Assembly (NCBI GenBank): GCA_902494815.1
Contig: CABUVB010000001.1
Location: 1 to 64,000 of the forward strand
Source: an uncultured Collinsella sp.
GTDB lineage: Bacteria; Actinomycetota; Coriobacteriia; Coriobacteriales; Coriobacteriaceae
Direction: 5' to 3'
Length of the DNA: 64,000 nucleotides
The notes beneath the pieces are model-generated. The model made no database searches. It saw nothing but the letters and a program-made list of their open reading frames with translations, and had not been told where the DNA came from. Position numbers and translations under genes: made by a program. Every line of letters starts with the position of its first letter. The stretch's first letter is position 1. This document shows positions 33,083 through 43,510 of the stretch, piece by piece.

Positions 33083-33312
33083 AGCTGCGGCGCCGCTTGG
33101 AGGAAAAGACCGGAAGCAAGAGTCCATTCCTCCAGACGGCACCGCAGCTGTTTTGGTGGCTCGGCTTTTGTCGAAGTGGCTTAGTTGAGCGCGACGGCCA
33201 GCCGAGTAGGCAAAGCGGCTTGGAGGCGTGTCGCTTCCGTCACGTTCTATCAGCATACAAGACGGTTTTGGTTCTTGTTCGTGACGGAAACGGCGCGCTT
33301 CCGAGCCGCTTT
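33083..33312 (+). repeat. Two long hairpins between GntR and eda
   Basis: First: 33083-33105 with 33127-33149 (23-base arms, three non-Watson-Crick positions), followed by GTTTT. Second: 33212-33244 with 33280-33312 (33-base arms; 28 Watson-Crick, four G-T, one mismatch) around a 35-base loop. No coding potential is seen in this 390-base gap. The hairpins may be transcription terminators or a structured RNA. Confidence 0.65.
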
Positions 33313-33317
33313 AAAAG

Positions 33318-33352
33318 AAAGGGGGCGAGGTCTAGGGCACACCCCCTTTCAC
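33318..33352 (-). terminator. Terminator of the kdgK-eda operon
   Basis: On the minus strand GAAAGGGGG and CCCCCTTTC form a stem with a ~16-base loop, followed by TTTT. It lies 16 bases after the eda stop. Confidence 0.85.
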
Positions 33353-33367
33353 GATAGAGAGCTAAAC

Positions 33368-34009
33368 CTAGCCGCGGACCTTCTTGACGACGTCCATGGC
33401 CTCGCGGGCGATCTGCTCGACCTTGGAGAAGTCGCCGTCGGCAAACAGGGCCGGCTTGACCATCCAGGTGCCACCGCAGGCGATGATGGCGGAGGAGCTC
33501 AGGTACTCCTCGACGTTGGCGGTGCTCACGCCGCCGGTGGGCATAAAGCGGTGACCGACAAACGGAGCGGCGAGGGCCTTGATGGTGTTCAGGCCGCCAT
33601 ACTGGGACGCGGGGAAGAACTTGGTGACCTTGAGGCCCAGGTTCTCGGCTGCGGTGACCTCGGAGGGGGTTACGGTGCCGGGAAGGACAGGCAGGTCGAT
33701 GTCGATGCAGTGCTTCACAACGTCCTCGTTGTAACCCGGAGAGACGATGAACTTGGCACCGGCTGCGCGGGCCTGCTCAACCTGCTCGACGGTCAGGACA
33801 GTGCCGGCGCCAACGCACATTTCGGGCTCGGCCTCGGCCATAGCGGCGATGCACTCGGCGGCGCAGGCGGTGCGGAAGGTGACCTCGGCGGACTTCATGC
33901 CAGCTGCCATAAGGGCGTGGGCGAGCGGAGCGGCGTCCTCGACCTTGTCGAGCACAACGACCGGCACGATGCCCAGGGACTCAAGCGTGGTGTAGAACTG
34001 ATCGAACAT
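33368..34009 (-). CDS. eda: KDPG/KHG aldolase Eda
   Basis: Class I aldolase that splits 2-keto-3-deoxy-6-phosphogluconate into pyruvate and glyceraldehyde-3-phosphate, the last step of the uronate pathway. 213 residues as usual; Glu in SAEVTFRT, the Schiff-base Lys in LKVTKFFPAS, and phosphate-binding segments MPTGGVS and GGTWM are present. ATG 34009 follows GAAAGGAA. It is downstream of kdgK on the same strand (254-base gap with a GC-rich hairpin at 34209-34248), under the LacI-type promoter. Confidence 0.96.
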   Translation of the reverse strand: MFDQFYTTLESLGIVPVVVLDKVEDAAPLAHALMAAGMKSAEVTFRTACAAECIAAMAEAEPEMCVGAGTVLTVEQVEQARAAGAKFIVSPGYNEDVVKHCIDIDLPVLPGTVTPSEVTAAENLGLKVTKFFPASQYGGLNTIKALAAPFVGHRFMPTGGVSTANVEEYLSSSAIIACGGTWMVKPALFADGDFSKVEQIAREAMDVVKKVRG

Positions 34010-34208
34010 GATGTTCCTTTCGATGTGTGGCGCGCATGGGCGCGTGATTGCCAAATGTGCTGGTCAGGAGCCGATTTTGGATTGGTTATCGGAGGCACTG
34101 CTTGGGGTTCAAGCAATTCCAAAACCGGCTGCTCGACCAGTCATGTAGGGAATGCCAGGCAAAACCGGAATGGGACTGGTGGTTTTGCCCGGCCGGAGGA
34201 ATCGGGGA

Positions 34209-34248
34209 GCGGGCCGCAGGGGTATGGGATTGGAAAGCTGCGGCCCGC
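34209..34248 (-). other. GC-rich hairpin between kdgK and eda
   Basis: GCGGGCCGCAG (34209-34219) pairs perfectly with CTGCGGCCCGC (34238-34248). No T tract follows on the minus strand, so it may stabilise or process the mRNA rather than end it. Confidence 0.55.
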
Positions 34249-34263
34249 GGAATGGGGAACGAA

Positions 34264-35298
34264 TTAACGGGCGACGCGGGTGCCACCGTCGGCGGCGGAT
34301 GCCGCGGCTGCGATCTCGTCTGCGGTCACCAAGTTGGAATCGCCCTTGATAGTGAGCTTGAGGATCGAGGCTGCAATCGCGTAGTTGACAGCGTCCTGCG
34401 GGTCAAAGTCGTTGATGAGGGCATGGACGAGGCCGGCGTTGAAAGCGTCGCCGGCGGCAACGCCCTCGAGTACGTGCACGTCGTGAGCCGGGGAGAACCA
34501 GTGCTCGCCGCTCTCGGCCTCAAAGAGCATGCCCATCCAGATGGAGCGCTCGACGCAGGAGATGTTGCGGACGACCGAGGCGACCTTCTTGCAGCCGTAC
34601 TCGGCGCAGATCTGACGGGCCATCTCGACATAGGTGTCGCGCTCCTCGATGCCGTGGGCAAGGGAGCCAGAGACGCAGGTCATACCGAGGCCAGCAGGCG
34701 CATCCTCGTCGTTGGCGATGCAGATGTCGACGAGCGGCAGGAGTTTCCTCATGGTGGCCTGCGACTTCTCGGGCGACCACATCTTGCCGCGATAGTTCAC
34801 GTCACACACGGTGGTGATGCCCTTGGCGCGGCAGGCGGCGAGCGCATCCTTGCAGGCGGCGGCCATCTCATCGGAGACGGCGGGGGTCACGCCGGAGAAA
34901 TAGAAGACATCGATGCCCTTGAGGATCTCGTCCCAGTCAAAGACGTCGCGCTTGGCCATGTTGATGGCAGAGTACTTGCGGTCGTAGACGCAACCGTTGC
35001 CGCGCTGCGAGGCACCGACCTCAAACACATAGGAGCCAAGGCGGTCGCCCTGACGCACGACGCGCGTGGTGTCGACGTCGTAGGCCTTCAGCGAACGCAG
35101 GGCGCACTCGCCCAGACGGTTGGCCGGGACAACGGAGACGTAAGCGGCCTTGTCGCCCTGGTAGGCCAGGGAAAGCGCAGTGTTGGCCTCGGCGCCGCCG
35201 TAGCGGACGTCAAACTCGGTTGCCTGCTCAATACGCAGGTGGTCTTTGGGTGAGAGTCTCATCATGATCTCGCCGAAGGTAAGAACCGTTTTACCCAT
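34264..35298 (-). CDS. kdgK: 2-keto-3-deoxygluconate kinase KdgK
   Basis: PfkB-family sugar kinase of 344 residues that phosphorylates KDG to KDPG, joining the UxaA, KduD and probably aldonate-dehydratase branches. TFGEIMMRLSP is the N-terminal family motif, FDVRYGGAEANTALSLA follows, and the catalytic VLEGVAAGDAFNAGLVHAL (GAGD-type: AAGD) is near residue 300. ATG 35298 is preferred because AAAGGAG lies upstream; a longer frame extends into the promoter. Divergent from the LacI gene across 232 bases with tandem operators. Confidence 0.95.
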   Translation of the reverse strand: MGKTVLTFGEIMMRLSPKDHLRIEQATEFDVRYGGAEANTALSLAYQGDKAAYVSVVPANRLGECALRSLKAYDVDTTRVVRQGDRLGSYVFEVGASQRGNGCVYDRKYSAINMAKRDVFDWDEILKGIDVFYFSGVTPAVSDEMAAACKDALAACRAKGITTVCDVNYRGKMWSPEKSQATMRKLLPLVDICIANDEDAPAGLGMTCVSGSLAHGIEERDTYVEMARQICAEYGCKKVASVVRNISCVERSIWMGMLFEAESGEHWFSPAHDVHVLEGVAAGDAFNAGLVHALINDFDPQDAVNYAIAASILKLTIKGDSNLVTADEIAAAASAADGGTRVAR

Positions 35299-35402
35299 GG
35301 TCGCGCAGCTCCTTTTACTCGTGCGTACACCTTTGATATGGCGTTGGCACGCAGGTGCCAAGACGGTAGGGTGCGTCTTTGCACCTGTGTGCCAACGCTC
35401 AC

Positions 35403-35448
35403 CGAAATCGGTTTACGAAATCGGTTTCGTTTCGAGTTGTAGTATACT
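35403..35448. promoter_or_regulatory. kdgK/lacI intergenic promoter with tandem LacI-type operators
   Basis: CGAAATCGGTTTAC (35403-35416) and CGAAATCGGTTTCG (35416-35429) overlap by one base with a 13-base period; the second is a LacI-type palindrome (12/14 symmetric, central CG). A symmetric AGTATACT (35441-35448) can act as -10 in either direction; TTGCAA lies upstream of it for the minus-strand kdgK promoter. The operators sit just downstream of that -10, ideal for repression. Confidence 0.72.
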
Positions 35449-35530
35449 CACCTACAGCGTTTTGCAACCGAGATTTTTAAAAAATGCCTAAAATGGCTCA
35501 GACTGCCGACATTGGGAAACGGGGTGCGCT

Positions 35531-36553
35531 ATGGCGCAGATGAGAATCAAGGACATTGCCGCCGAGGCGGGCGTGAGCCCGGCCACGGTCTCGCGCTATC
35601 TCAACAACCGCCCCGGGCAAATGACCGAGGAGACCCGTGCTCGCATCGCGGCAGTTATCGAGCGCACCGGCTATCGCCCACGTGCCGCCGCGCGCAATCT
35701 GCGCAGCTCGCGTACGAACCTCATCGGTGTGATTCTGGCTGACATCGCCAACCCGTTCTCGAGCGCCATGCTCGAGGGCCTTTCCGCCAGCGCCGCGGCG
35801 CGCGGCTGCTCGCTCATGACAGCCATTAGCGGCAACGACCCCGCTAAGGAAGCGGAGTCGCTCACCAGACTTATCGATGCCGGCGTGGACGGCCTGGTCG
35901 TCAACACCTGCGGAGGCAATGACGAGGCGATCGCCGCGGCAGCGGGACGTCTGCCCGTCGTGCTGCTCGACCGCGACGTTGCCGACGGCGGTGTTGACCT
36001 GGTGACATCTAACAACCGTGAGCTGGTCGCCGGCTTGGTAGACGCCTTGGCAGCTGCGGGCAGCGAGCGTCTGTGCCTGCTCACCGAGGCAAGCGACGAC
36101 AGCCCCGTGCGTCGAGAGCGCGCCGAGGCCTTTGCCGACGAGCTTTCGCGCCGCGGCCTTGCGGGCGAGGTCGTCACCCTGGCCGACGGTGGCGCCACGG
36201 GCGTCGGTCGCTTGGACGAGACCATCCGCGGCTATGCAGGCAAAAAGCTCGGCCTCATTGCCGTCAACGGCCTGGTTTTCCTGCGTCTGACCGAGGCGCT
36301 GGCGCAGCTTGGTCCCTCGCTGCCGGCGGGTCTCAAGATCGCAACGTTTGACGACTATCCCTGGAATCACGTGCTCTTTGGCGGCGTGACCACGGCCGCG
36401 CAAGACACCCTTACCATCGCCGAGCGCGTGGTCGAGCGCCTGTCCGAGCGCATCGACGTCGTCACCACCACGGTGGGCGAGGCCGCAAAGCTCGCCCCCA
36501 AGCGTATCGAGGTCCCCGGCCACATCGAACACCGCGCCTCAACCTCGCGCTAA
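35531..36553 (+). CDS. LacI-family repressor of kdgK-eda
   Basis: 340 residues. N-terminal HTH MRIKDIAAEAGVSPATVSRYLNNR and hinge helix PRAAARNLRSS precede a periplasmic-binding-like effector domain (LIGVILADIANPFSSAML, VVLLDRDVADGGVDLVTSNN, GLKIATFDDYPW). It is divergent from kdgK and is the only LacI protein in the window, so it most likely binds the tandem CGAAATCGGTTTCG sites and responds to KDG or a related acid. Whether it also binds the different AGGTGAACGTTCACCT operators of the pectin genes is doubtful, since the cores differ. Confidence 0.9.
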   Translation: MAQMRIKDIAAEAGVSPATVSRYLNNRPGQMTEETRARIAAVIERTGYRPRAAARNLRSSRTNLIGVILADIANPFSSAMLEGLSASAAARGCSLMTAISGNDPAKEAESLTRLIDAGVDGLVVNTCGGNDEAIAAAAGRLPVVLLDRDVADGGVDLVTSNNRELVAGLVDALAAAGSERLCLLTEASDDSPVRRERAEAFADELSRRGLAGEVVTLADGGATGVGRLDETIRGYAGKKLGLIAVNGLVFLRLTEALAQLGPSLPAGLKIATFDDYPWNHVLFGGVTTAAQDTLTIAERVVERLSERIDVVTTTVGEAAKLAPKRIEVPGHIEHRASTSR

Positions 36554-36687
36554 CCGCTCGTTCGCAACTGCCTGTTCGCGCACGTTTTTTGAGCGCTTGA
36601 TACGCTTTAACCCTGCGGAAACATTTTTCTGCGATAGTATCTGCGATATAGACCAGTCGAAACCCGCCCGAAAGAAAGGGGAGCGAC

Positions 36688-38025
36688 ATGAACCAGCAGA
36701 ACATCGATTACGTACTCCGCTCCGTAGAGCAGCGTGACATCCGCTTTGTGCGTCTGTGGTTTGTCGACATTCTCGGCCGCCTCAAGAACTTTGCCATTAG
36801 CCCCGAGGACCTCGAGGTCGCTTTTGAGGAGGGTATTGGCTTTGACGGCTCCGCCATCGAGGGCTTTGCCACGCCCGAGGAAGCCGACATGCTGGCGTTT
36901 CCCGATGCTTCGACCTTCCAGATTCTGCCGTGGCGCCCGAGCCACAACGGCGTCGCCCGCGTGTTCTGCGACGTGTGCACTCCCGATCGCAAGCCGTTTG
37001 CCGGCGACCCGCGCGACGCCCTGCGCCGCATGTTCTATAAGGCCGAGAAGGCCGGCTACCTGCTCAACGTGGGCGCCGAGCTGGAGTATTACTACTTCCC
37101 CGACGAGCATACCCCCGAGCCGCTCGACAACGTGGGCTACTTCGATCTTTCGGTAAGCGATGCCGCCCGCGACCTGCGCCGCAACACGGTCCTCACGCTC
37201 GAGAAGATGTCCGTGCCCGTGGAGTACACCTTCCATGCCGCCGGCCGCTCGCAGCACGGCATGAGCCTGCGCCACGCCGAGGCCCTGAGCATGTCCGACG
37301 CCATCACCACGGCCAAACTCATCATTAAGCAGCAGGCCTACGAGAGCGGTTGCCACGCATCCTTTATGCCCAAGCCGTTGGCAGGCGAGGACGGCAGCGC
37401 CATGTTCCTGTGCCAGTCGCTATTCGACCACGACGGCAACAACGTCTTTTGGGGCGAGGACGACGAGAAGTACCATCTCTCCGATATCGCCAAGCACTAC
37501 ATGGCCGGCATCCTGGCGCACGCGCGCGAGATCAGCGCCATCACCAACCCCACGGTCAACTCGTACAAGCGCATCACCACGGGCGGCGAATCCGTGCCGC
37601 AGTACGCCACGTGGGGCCTGCGCAACCGCGCGAGCATGGTCCGCATTCCGGTCTACAAGCCCGGCAAGCAGCTGTCTACGCGCATCGAGCTTCGCAGCCC
37701 CGACCCCATGGCCAACCCGTACCTGGTCAACGCCGTCACGCTGGCGGCTGGTCTGGACGGCATCGAGCGCAAGCTGGAGCTCCCGCCCGAGGCAACGGCT
37801 GAGACGCTCAAGCTTACCGACCGTCAGATGGTCGAGGCCGGCTACACGCCGCTGCCGCGCTCGCTCAAAGAGGCGCTCGACGTGTTTGAGGACTCGCAGT
37901 TTATGAAGGATGCCCTCGGCGAGCACATCCACAGCTTCTTCCTCAAAAAGAAGCGCGACGAGTGGCATAAGTTTGAGTCTACGATCACCGAGTGGGAGAT
38001 CAAGCACTACCTGGCGAACTCCTAA
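36688..38025 (+). CDS. Glutamine-synthetase-like protein lacking several metal ligands
   Basis: 445 residues, colinear with GSI-alpha. Many motifs are kept: FDGSAIEGF, GAELEYYYF, NSYKRITTGGESVPQYATW, NRASMVRIP and RIELRSPDPMANPYL. But the motif normally HHEVA-x-x-QHEID reads FHAAGRSQHGMSLRH, so two Glu ligands of the first metal site are Ala and Gly, and GSGMHxHxSL reads GSAMFLCQSL, so the His of the second site is missing. Normal GS catalysis is therefore doubtful; it may be a regulatory pseudoenzyme or have another ligase role. AAAGGGGAG precedes the ATG. A GlnR-like regulator follows 50 bases downstream. Confidence 0.85.
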   Translation: MNQQNIDYVLRSVEQRDIRFVRLWFVDILGRLKNFAISPEDLEVAFEEGIGFDGSAIEGFATPEEADMLAFPDASTFQILPWRPSHNGVARVFCDVCTPDRKPFAGDPRDALRRMFYKAEKAGYLLNVGAELEYYYFPDEHTPEPLDNVGYFDLSVSDAARDLRRNTVLTLEKMSVPVEYTFHAAGRSQHGMSLRHAEALSMSDAITTAKLIIKQQAYESGCHASFMPKPLAGEDGSAMFLCQSLFDHDGNNVFWGEDDEKYHLSDIAKHYMAGILAHAREISAITNPTVNSYKRITTGGESVPQYATWGLRNRASMVRIPVYKPGKQLSTRIELRSPDPMANPYLVNAVTLAAGLDGIERKLELPPEATAETLKLTDRQMVEAGYTPLPRSLKEALDVFEDSQFMKDALGEHIHSFFLKKKRDEWHKFESTITEWEIKHYLANS

Positions 38026-38075
38026 TCGCGCTGACTTGTTCCAGTACGATTGAGCTCATTTCCTTGGAGGCCGAT

Positions 38076-38738
38076 ATGTCCGAAAAGAGTGCCCTGTTCA
38101 TGGCGCGCACGACGCGCTTCCACGAGTTTGCCCGCAGCTTGACGACCACCCTGGGTGTCGAGGTGAGCCTGGCAACTCCCGATTCGCCGACCGCGGCGCA
38201 CGACTTTGACCTGCTGATCCTCGATTCCGATGGCATCCGCAGCGACCGCATCGATCAGATTGCCAAGTGGCTTGACGATCGCGGCGGCGTCCCCATGTTG
38301 GTGATCGTCGACGACGAGGCGCTCGGCACCCTGCGCCTGCCCAATCACGCGCATGCCGACTTTGTATGCCCCACGGCGACGCCCAACGAGCTTAAGGCTC
38401 GTGCGCAGCGCCTGATGGGCGAGGAGGAGACCGTCGCCGCCGACGATGTGCTCAACATCGATAACCTCGAGATCAACTTGGCCACCTACCAGGTGACGCT
38501 CGATAACGAGCCTATCGACCTGACGCTGATGGAGTACTCGCTGCTGAGCTTTTTGGCGACGCACCCCAACCGCGCCTACAGCCGCGAGGTGCTGCTGCAC
38601 CGCGTATGGGGCTTTGAGTACTGCGGCGGCACGCGCACCGTCGACGTGCACATTCGACGCATCCGCTCCAAGGTGGGTCCGCAGATCGCGGCGCACATCA
38701 CCACCGTCCGCGGCGTGGGCTATCTGTTTAAGGACTAG
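38076..38738 (+). CDS. glnR: GlnR-like OmpR-family orphan regulator
   Basis: 220 residues. The C-terminal winged helix (DLTLMEYSLLSFLATHPNRAYSREVLLHRVWG, GGTRTVDVHIRRIRSK, VRGVGYLF) closely follows actinobacterial GlnR. The N-terminal receiver-like domain has the central Asp (LLILDSDG) but lacks the N-terminal acidic pair needed for phosphorylation, as in GlnR. No histidine kinase is adjacent. It follows the glutamine-synthetase-like gene, supporting a nitrogen-control role. ATG 38076 has TTGGAGG upstream. A CCACCACAAAGG hairpin begins four bases after its stop. Confidence 0.83.
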   Translation: MSEKSALFMARTTRFHEFARSLTTTLGVEVSLATPDSPTAAHDFDLLILDSDGIRSDRIDQIAKWLDDRGGVPMLVIVDDEALGTLRLPNHAHADFVCPTATPNELKARAQRLMGEEETVAADDVLNIDNLEINLATYQVTLDNEPIDLTLMEYSLLSFLATHPNRAYSREVLLHRVWGFEYCGGTRTVDVHIRRIRSKVGPQIAAHITTVRGVGYLFKD

Positions 38739-38742
38739 ATTT

Positions 38743-38775
38743 CCACCACAAAGGGGACAGGCACTTTTGTGGTGG
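38743..38775 (+). repeat. CCACCACAAAGG hairpin, copy 1
   Basis: CCACCACAAA and TTTTGTGGTGG pair around GGGGACAGGCAC and run into TTTTG. One of four copies (also 54930, 56514, 57477), placed directly after the glnR stop, so it probably also terminates transcription. Confidence 0.85.
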
Positions 38776-38893
38776 TTTTGACGCAGGTACGGATTCCTTT
38801 CGGGTCTGCGGCAGAACTTAAGCCTTCCTAAAAGATTGCGTTCTCATACACTTGCGCCCGCATATTGGGGTACAACTCAACGTGAACAATGAT

Positions 38894-38920
38894 GGCCCGC
38901 CACATGTTTGGCGGGCCTTT
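38894..38920 (+). terminator. Hairpin 30 bases before htrA
   Basis: GGCCCGCCA (38894-38902) pairs perfectly with TGGCGGGCC (38909-38917) and is followed by TTT. It resembles a terminator but lies immediately upstream of the htrA ribosome site, so it could be an attenuator or processing site. Confidence 0.65.
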
Positions 38921-38946
38921 GGTTATTTGACGAAAGGATCGCAGCC

Positions 38947-40407
38947 ATGAGCGAGTACGATTCCCAGCGTCCCCAGGATGCGGGCAACGCCGGCGAGACC
39001 CAGCAGCAGCCGCGTGTGCAGGTGGAGTCGACGCCTGCCGGCAGTAACATTCCCTACGTGCAGGCCTACGACACGCAGACCGGCAAGCCGCTGGGTGGCC
39101 AGCAGGTCGTGAACAAGCACACGGTGGTCAAGACCAAGACCAAAAAGCTGCCGATCTTTATTACGGCGCTCGCCGGCTGCGCCTGCGGTGCCCTGCTGGT
39201 CATCGCGCTTATCATGAGCGGCACGCTCAACATTGGCGGCGGCAAGAACGCCGTGACGGCGGGCGCTTCGGGCTCATCGACGCAAAAGATTACGATTGAT
39301 TCCGAGGACACCACGTTGGCCGAGGCCGTTTCTGCCAAGGCCCTGCCCTCCGTCGTTTCCATTACCGCCACTTCGAGCGGTAGCCAGAATGGCTCGCTTT
39401 CGCAGTCTGCCGACGAGTCGGACAGCTCGGGCAGCGTCGGTTCGGGCGTGGTGCTCGATACCGAGGGCCACATCCTCACCAACAACCACGTGGTCGATGG
39501 CTATGACCAGTACGTGGTTACCATGGACGACGGCACCACCTACGAGGCCGAGTTCGTGGGCAACGACGCCTCGAGCGACCTGGCCGTCATCAAGCTCAAG
39601 GACGCCGACGCCTCCAAGCTCACGCCGATCGAGATCGGTGATTCCTCCAAGCTCAACGTGGGCGAGTGGGTCATGGCGATCGGCTCGCCGTTCGGCAACG
39701 AGCAGTCTGTCTCCACGGGCATTGTGTCGGCGCTGTATCGCTCCACGGCCATGAGCTCTACCAGCGGCAACACCATCTACGCCAACATGATCCAGACCGA
39801 TGCCGCCATCAACCCGGGCAACTCCGGTGGCGCACTCGTCAACGACAACGGCGAGCTCGTGGGTATTAACTCGCTTATCGAGAGCTATTCGGGCTCCAGC
39901 TCGGGCGTGGGCTTTGCCATTCCGGTTAACTACGCCAAGAACATTGCCGACCAGATTATCGACGGCAAGACGCCGGTGCATCCGTACATGGGCGCTACGC
40001 TTTCGAGCGTCAATGCGCTCAACGCCCGCACCAACAAGCTGAGCACCGATAGCGGCGCGTATGTGGCGAGCGTCGTCGAGGACGGTCCCGCCGCCAAGGC
40101 TGGCATCCAAGAGGGCGACGTCATCACCAAGCTGGGCGACGACGAAATCACGAGCGCCGATGGTCTGATCATCGCACTGCGCAGCCACGAGGTGGGCGAG
40201 AAGGTCGAGATCACGCTTATGCGCGGCAAGGAAGAGAAAAAGGTCACCGTCGAGCTGGGCTCCGACGAGGAGCTGCAGAACCAGCAGCAGGACGACAGTT
40301 CGACCGACACCGGCAACGGCGGTATTACCGACGAGCAGCTGCGCCAGTACCTGGAGGAGCTGTTAGGCCAACGGGGCCAGGGTCAGGGCTACGGCCAGGG
40401 CTACTAG
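38947..40407 (+). CDS. htrA: HtrA/DegP-type membrane-anchored serine protease
   Basis: 486 residues. A cytoplasmic N-terminus of ~60 residues rich in Gln/Thr, one membrane segment (FITALAGCACGALLVIALIM), then an extracellular trypsin-like domain with His in LTNNHVVDGY, Asp in SSDLAVIKL and Ser in NPGNSGGALV, and a PDZ domain (residues ~365-450; YVASVVEDGPAAKAGIQEGD). The C-terminus is Gln/Gly rich (GQRGQGQGYGQGY). Such proteases remove misfolded exported proteins. GAAAGGATCGCAGCC precedes ATG 38947. Ends before a strong terminator. Confidence 0.95.
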   Translation: MSEYDSQRPQDAGNAGETQQQPRVQVESTPAGSNIPYVQAYDTQTGKPLGGQQVVNKHTVVKTKTKKLPIFITALAGCACGALLVIALIMSGTLNIGGGKNAVTAGASGSSTQKITIDSEDTTLAEAVSAKALPSVVSITATSSGSQNGSLSQSADESDSSGSVGSGVVLDTEGHILTNNHVVDGYDQYVVTMDDGTTYEAEFVGNDASSDLAVIKLKDADASKLTPIEIGDSSKLNVGEWVMAIGSPFGNEQSVSTGIVSALYRSTAMSSTSGNTIYANMIQTDAAINPGNSGGALVNDNGELVGINSLIESYSGSSSGVGFAIPVNYAKNIADQIIDGKTPVHPYMGATLSSVNALNARTNKLSTDSGAYVASVVEDGPAAKAGIQEGDVITKLGDDEITSADGLIIALRSHEVGEKVEITLMRGKEEKKVTVELGSDEELQNQQQDDSSTDTGNGGITDEQLRQYLEELLGQRGQGQGYGQGY

Positions 40408-40433
40408 CGAGCCGTTTCGCTCATACCGATGCC

Positions 40434-40474
40434 AGAGGGGCTGTCCCACCAACGCGGGACAGCCCCTCTTTTCT
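40434..40474 (+). terminator. Intrinsic terminator after htrA
   Basis: AGAGGGGCTGTCCC (40434-40447) pairs perfectly with GGGACAGCCCCTCT (40456-40469) and is followed by TTTCTT. Confidence 0.93.
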
Positions 40475-40477
40475 TAT

Positions 40478-40508
40478 TGATCCGTTGGGGACGGAGGAAA
40501 ACGGATCA
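40478..40508. repeat. 31-base repeat TGATCCGTT...AACGGATCA, copy 1
   Basis: Small hairpin with nine-base arms. Its complement begins TGATCCGTTTTCCTCCGTC, the same 19 bases that occur at 49061-49079 inside the ABC-exporter gene. Confidence 0.7.
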
Positions 40509-40543
40509 CTTGGGGCTGACAAGAGGCCTGGTTCGTAATGGTC

Positions 40544-40746
40544 TGGACAGTTAGTTCAGATACGTATAAATCTGGGGCAGCTTGGGATGCGTTTTGAGCA
40601 ATTTTTGATTGGGATGGGGCTCGAATGGGTGTTTGGAAGGGAGAGCGGGACGTTTACATGGTCTCGAGGAGCCCAAATTAGTTGAAACAGGGGTGTTCGT
40701 GCCTGATTCAGCTCTAGGATTTATACGTATCTGAACTAACTGTCCA
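40544..40746. mobile_element. 203-base MITE-like element with 29-base perfect terminal inverted repeats
   Basis: 40544-40572 and 40718-40746 are exact reverse complements (ends TGGACAGTTAGTTCAG...). The 145-base interior has no open frame of note. Size, perfect terminal repeats and intergenic placement between htrA and ligA fit a miniature inverted-repeat transposable element. No clear target duplication is seen. Confidence 0.8.
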
Positions 40747-40782
40747 CCCCAGTCTGGCGGCTGCCGATTCGGTGCGGTTTGA

Positions 40783-43083
<2,301 letters not shown>

Positions 43084-43118
43084 TGATTTGTTGAGGAGCT
43101 GCGCAGAGGCTCAGTTCC

Positions 43119-43505
43119 TCAACATCTCCTTATAGTGTTTGCCTGTTCAATTTCGATATCGTTTCCCTCGTATGATCCAGATGCGTCTACCGACTCAAAG
43201 CGTGAGTAGGAAACTCTTGTCCCAACTTTGATTTGGGAAAGCTTGTCTTTGATTCGGCCAGATGAGGGGAATGTAATCCGGGTTTGCTTTCCAGCGTCGG
43301 TGTAGCGGGGACTGTTGTCTGTTTGGATTACGAGTTCCGTTCCCTCAATAGAATGAACGCTGCCGGCTCCAAAGACAAGGTAATCATCTCCTCCGCTATA
43401 GCGGGCTCTATCTGTGCATGAAGAAACGGATGCAAACATAGCGAAAATCACCAATATCGTAACCAGGGCAAAGGCCGTGGTGCCATAGCATTTTGATGGT
43501 GCCAT
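43119..43505 (-). CDS. Small putative lipoprotein
   Basis: 128 residues. A basic N-terminus and hydrophobic stretch (TTAFALVTILVIFAMFA) end in SVSSC, a plausible lipobox, followed by a ~95-residue exported domain with no recognised family (VHSIEGTELVIQTDN, KVGTRVSYSRFE, suggesting a small beta fold like periplasmic OB/SH3 domains). ATG 43505 is five bases downstream of the stop of the C39-like peptidase gene, so the two are coexpressed. AT-richer than the neighbours. Confidence 0.6.
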   Translation of the reverse strand: MAPSKCYGTTAFALVTILVIFAMFASVSSCTDRARYSGGDDYLVFGAGSVHSIEGTELVIQTDNSPRYTDAGKQTRITFPSSGRIKDKLSQIKVGTRVSYSRFESVDASGSYEGNDIEIEQANTIRRC

Positions 43506-43510
43506 CCGGT

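Noticed and set aside
35403..35429. Member of the AGGTGAACGTTCACCT regulon
   Set aside because: The core is TCGG flanked by CGAAA/TTTCG, not AACGTT flanked by GTG/CAC, so it is most likely a different operator for the adjacent LacI protein.
36688..38025. Sequencing error as the cause of missing GS ligands
   Set aside because: The frame is continuous, flanking motifs are intact on both sides of each altered motif and codon use is normal, so substitutions are real in this sequence.
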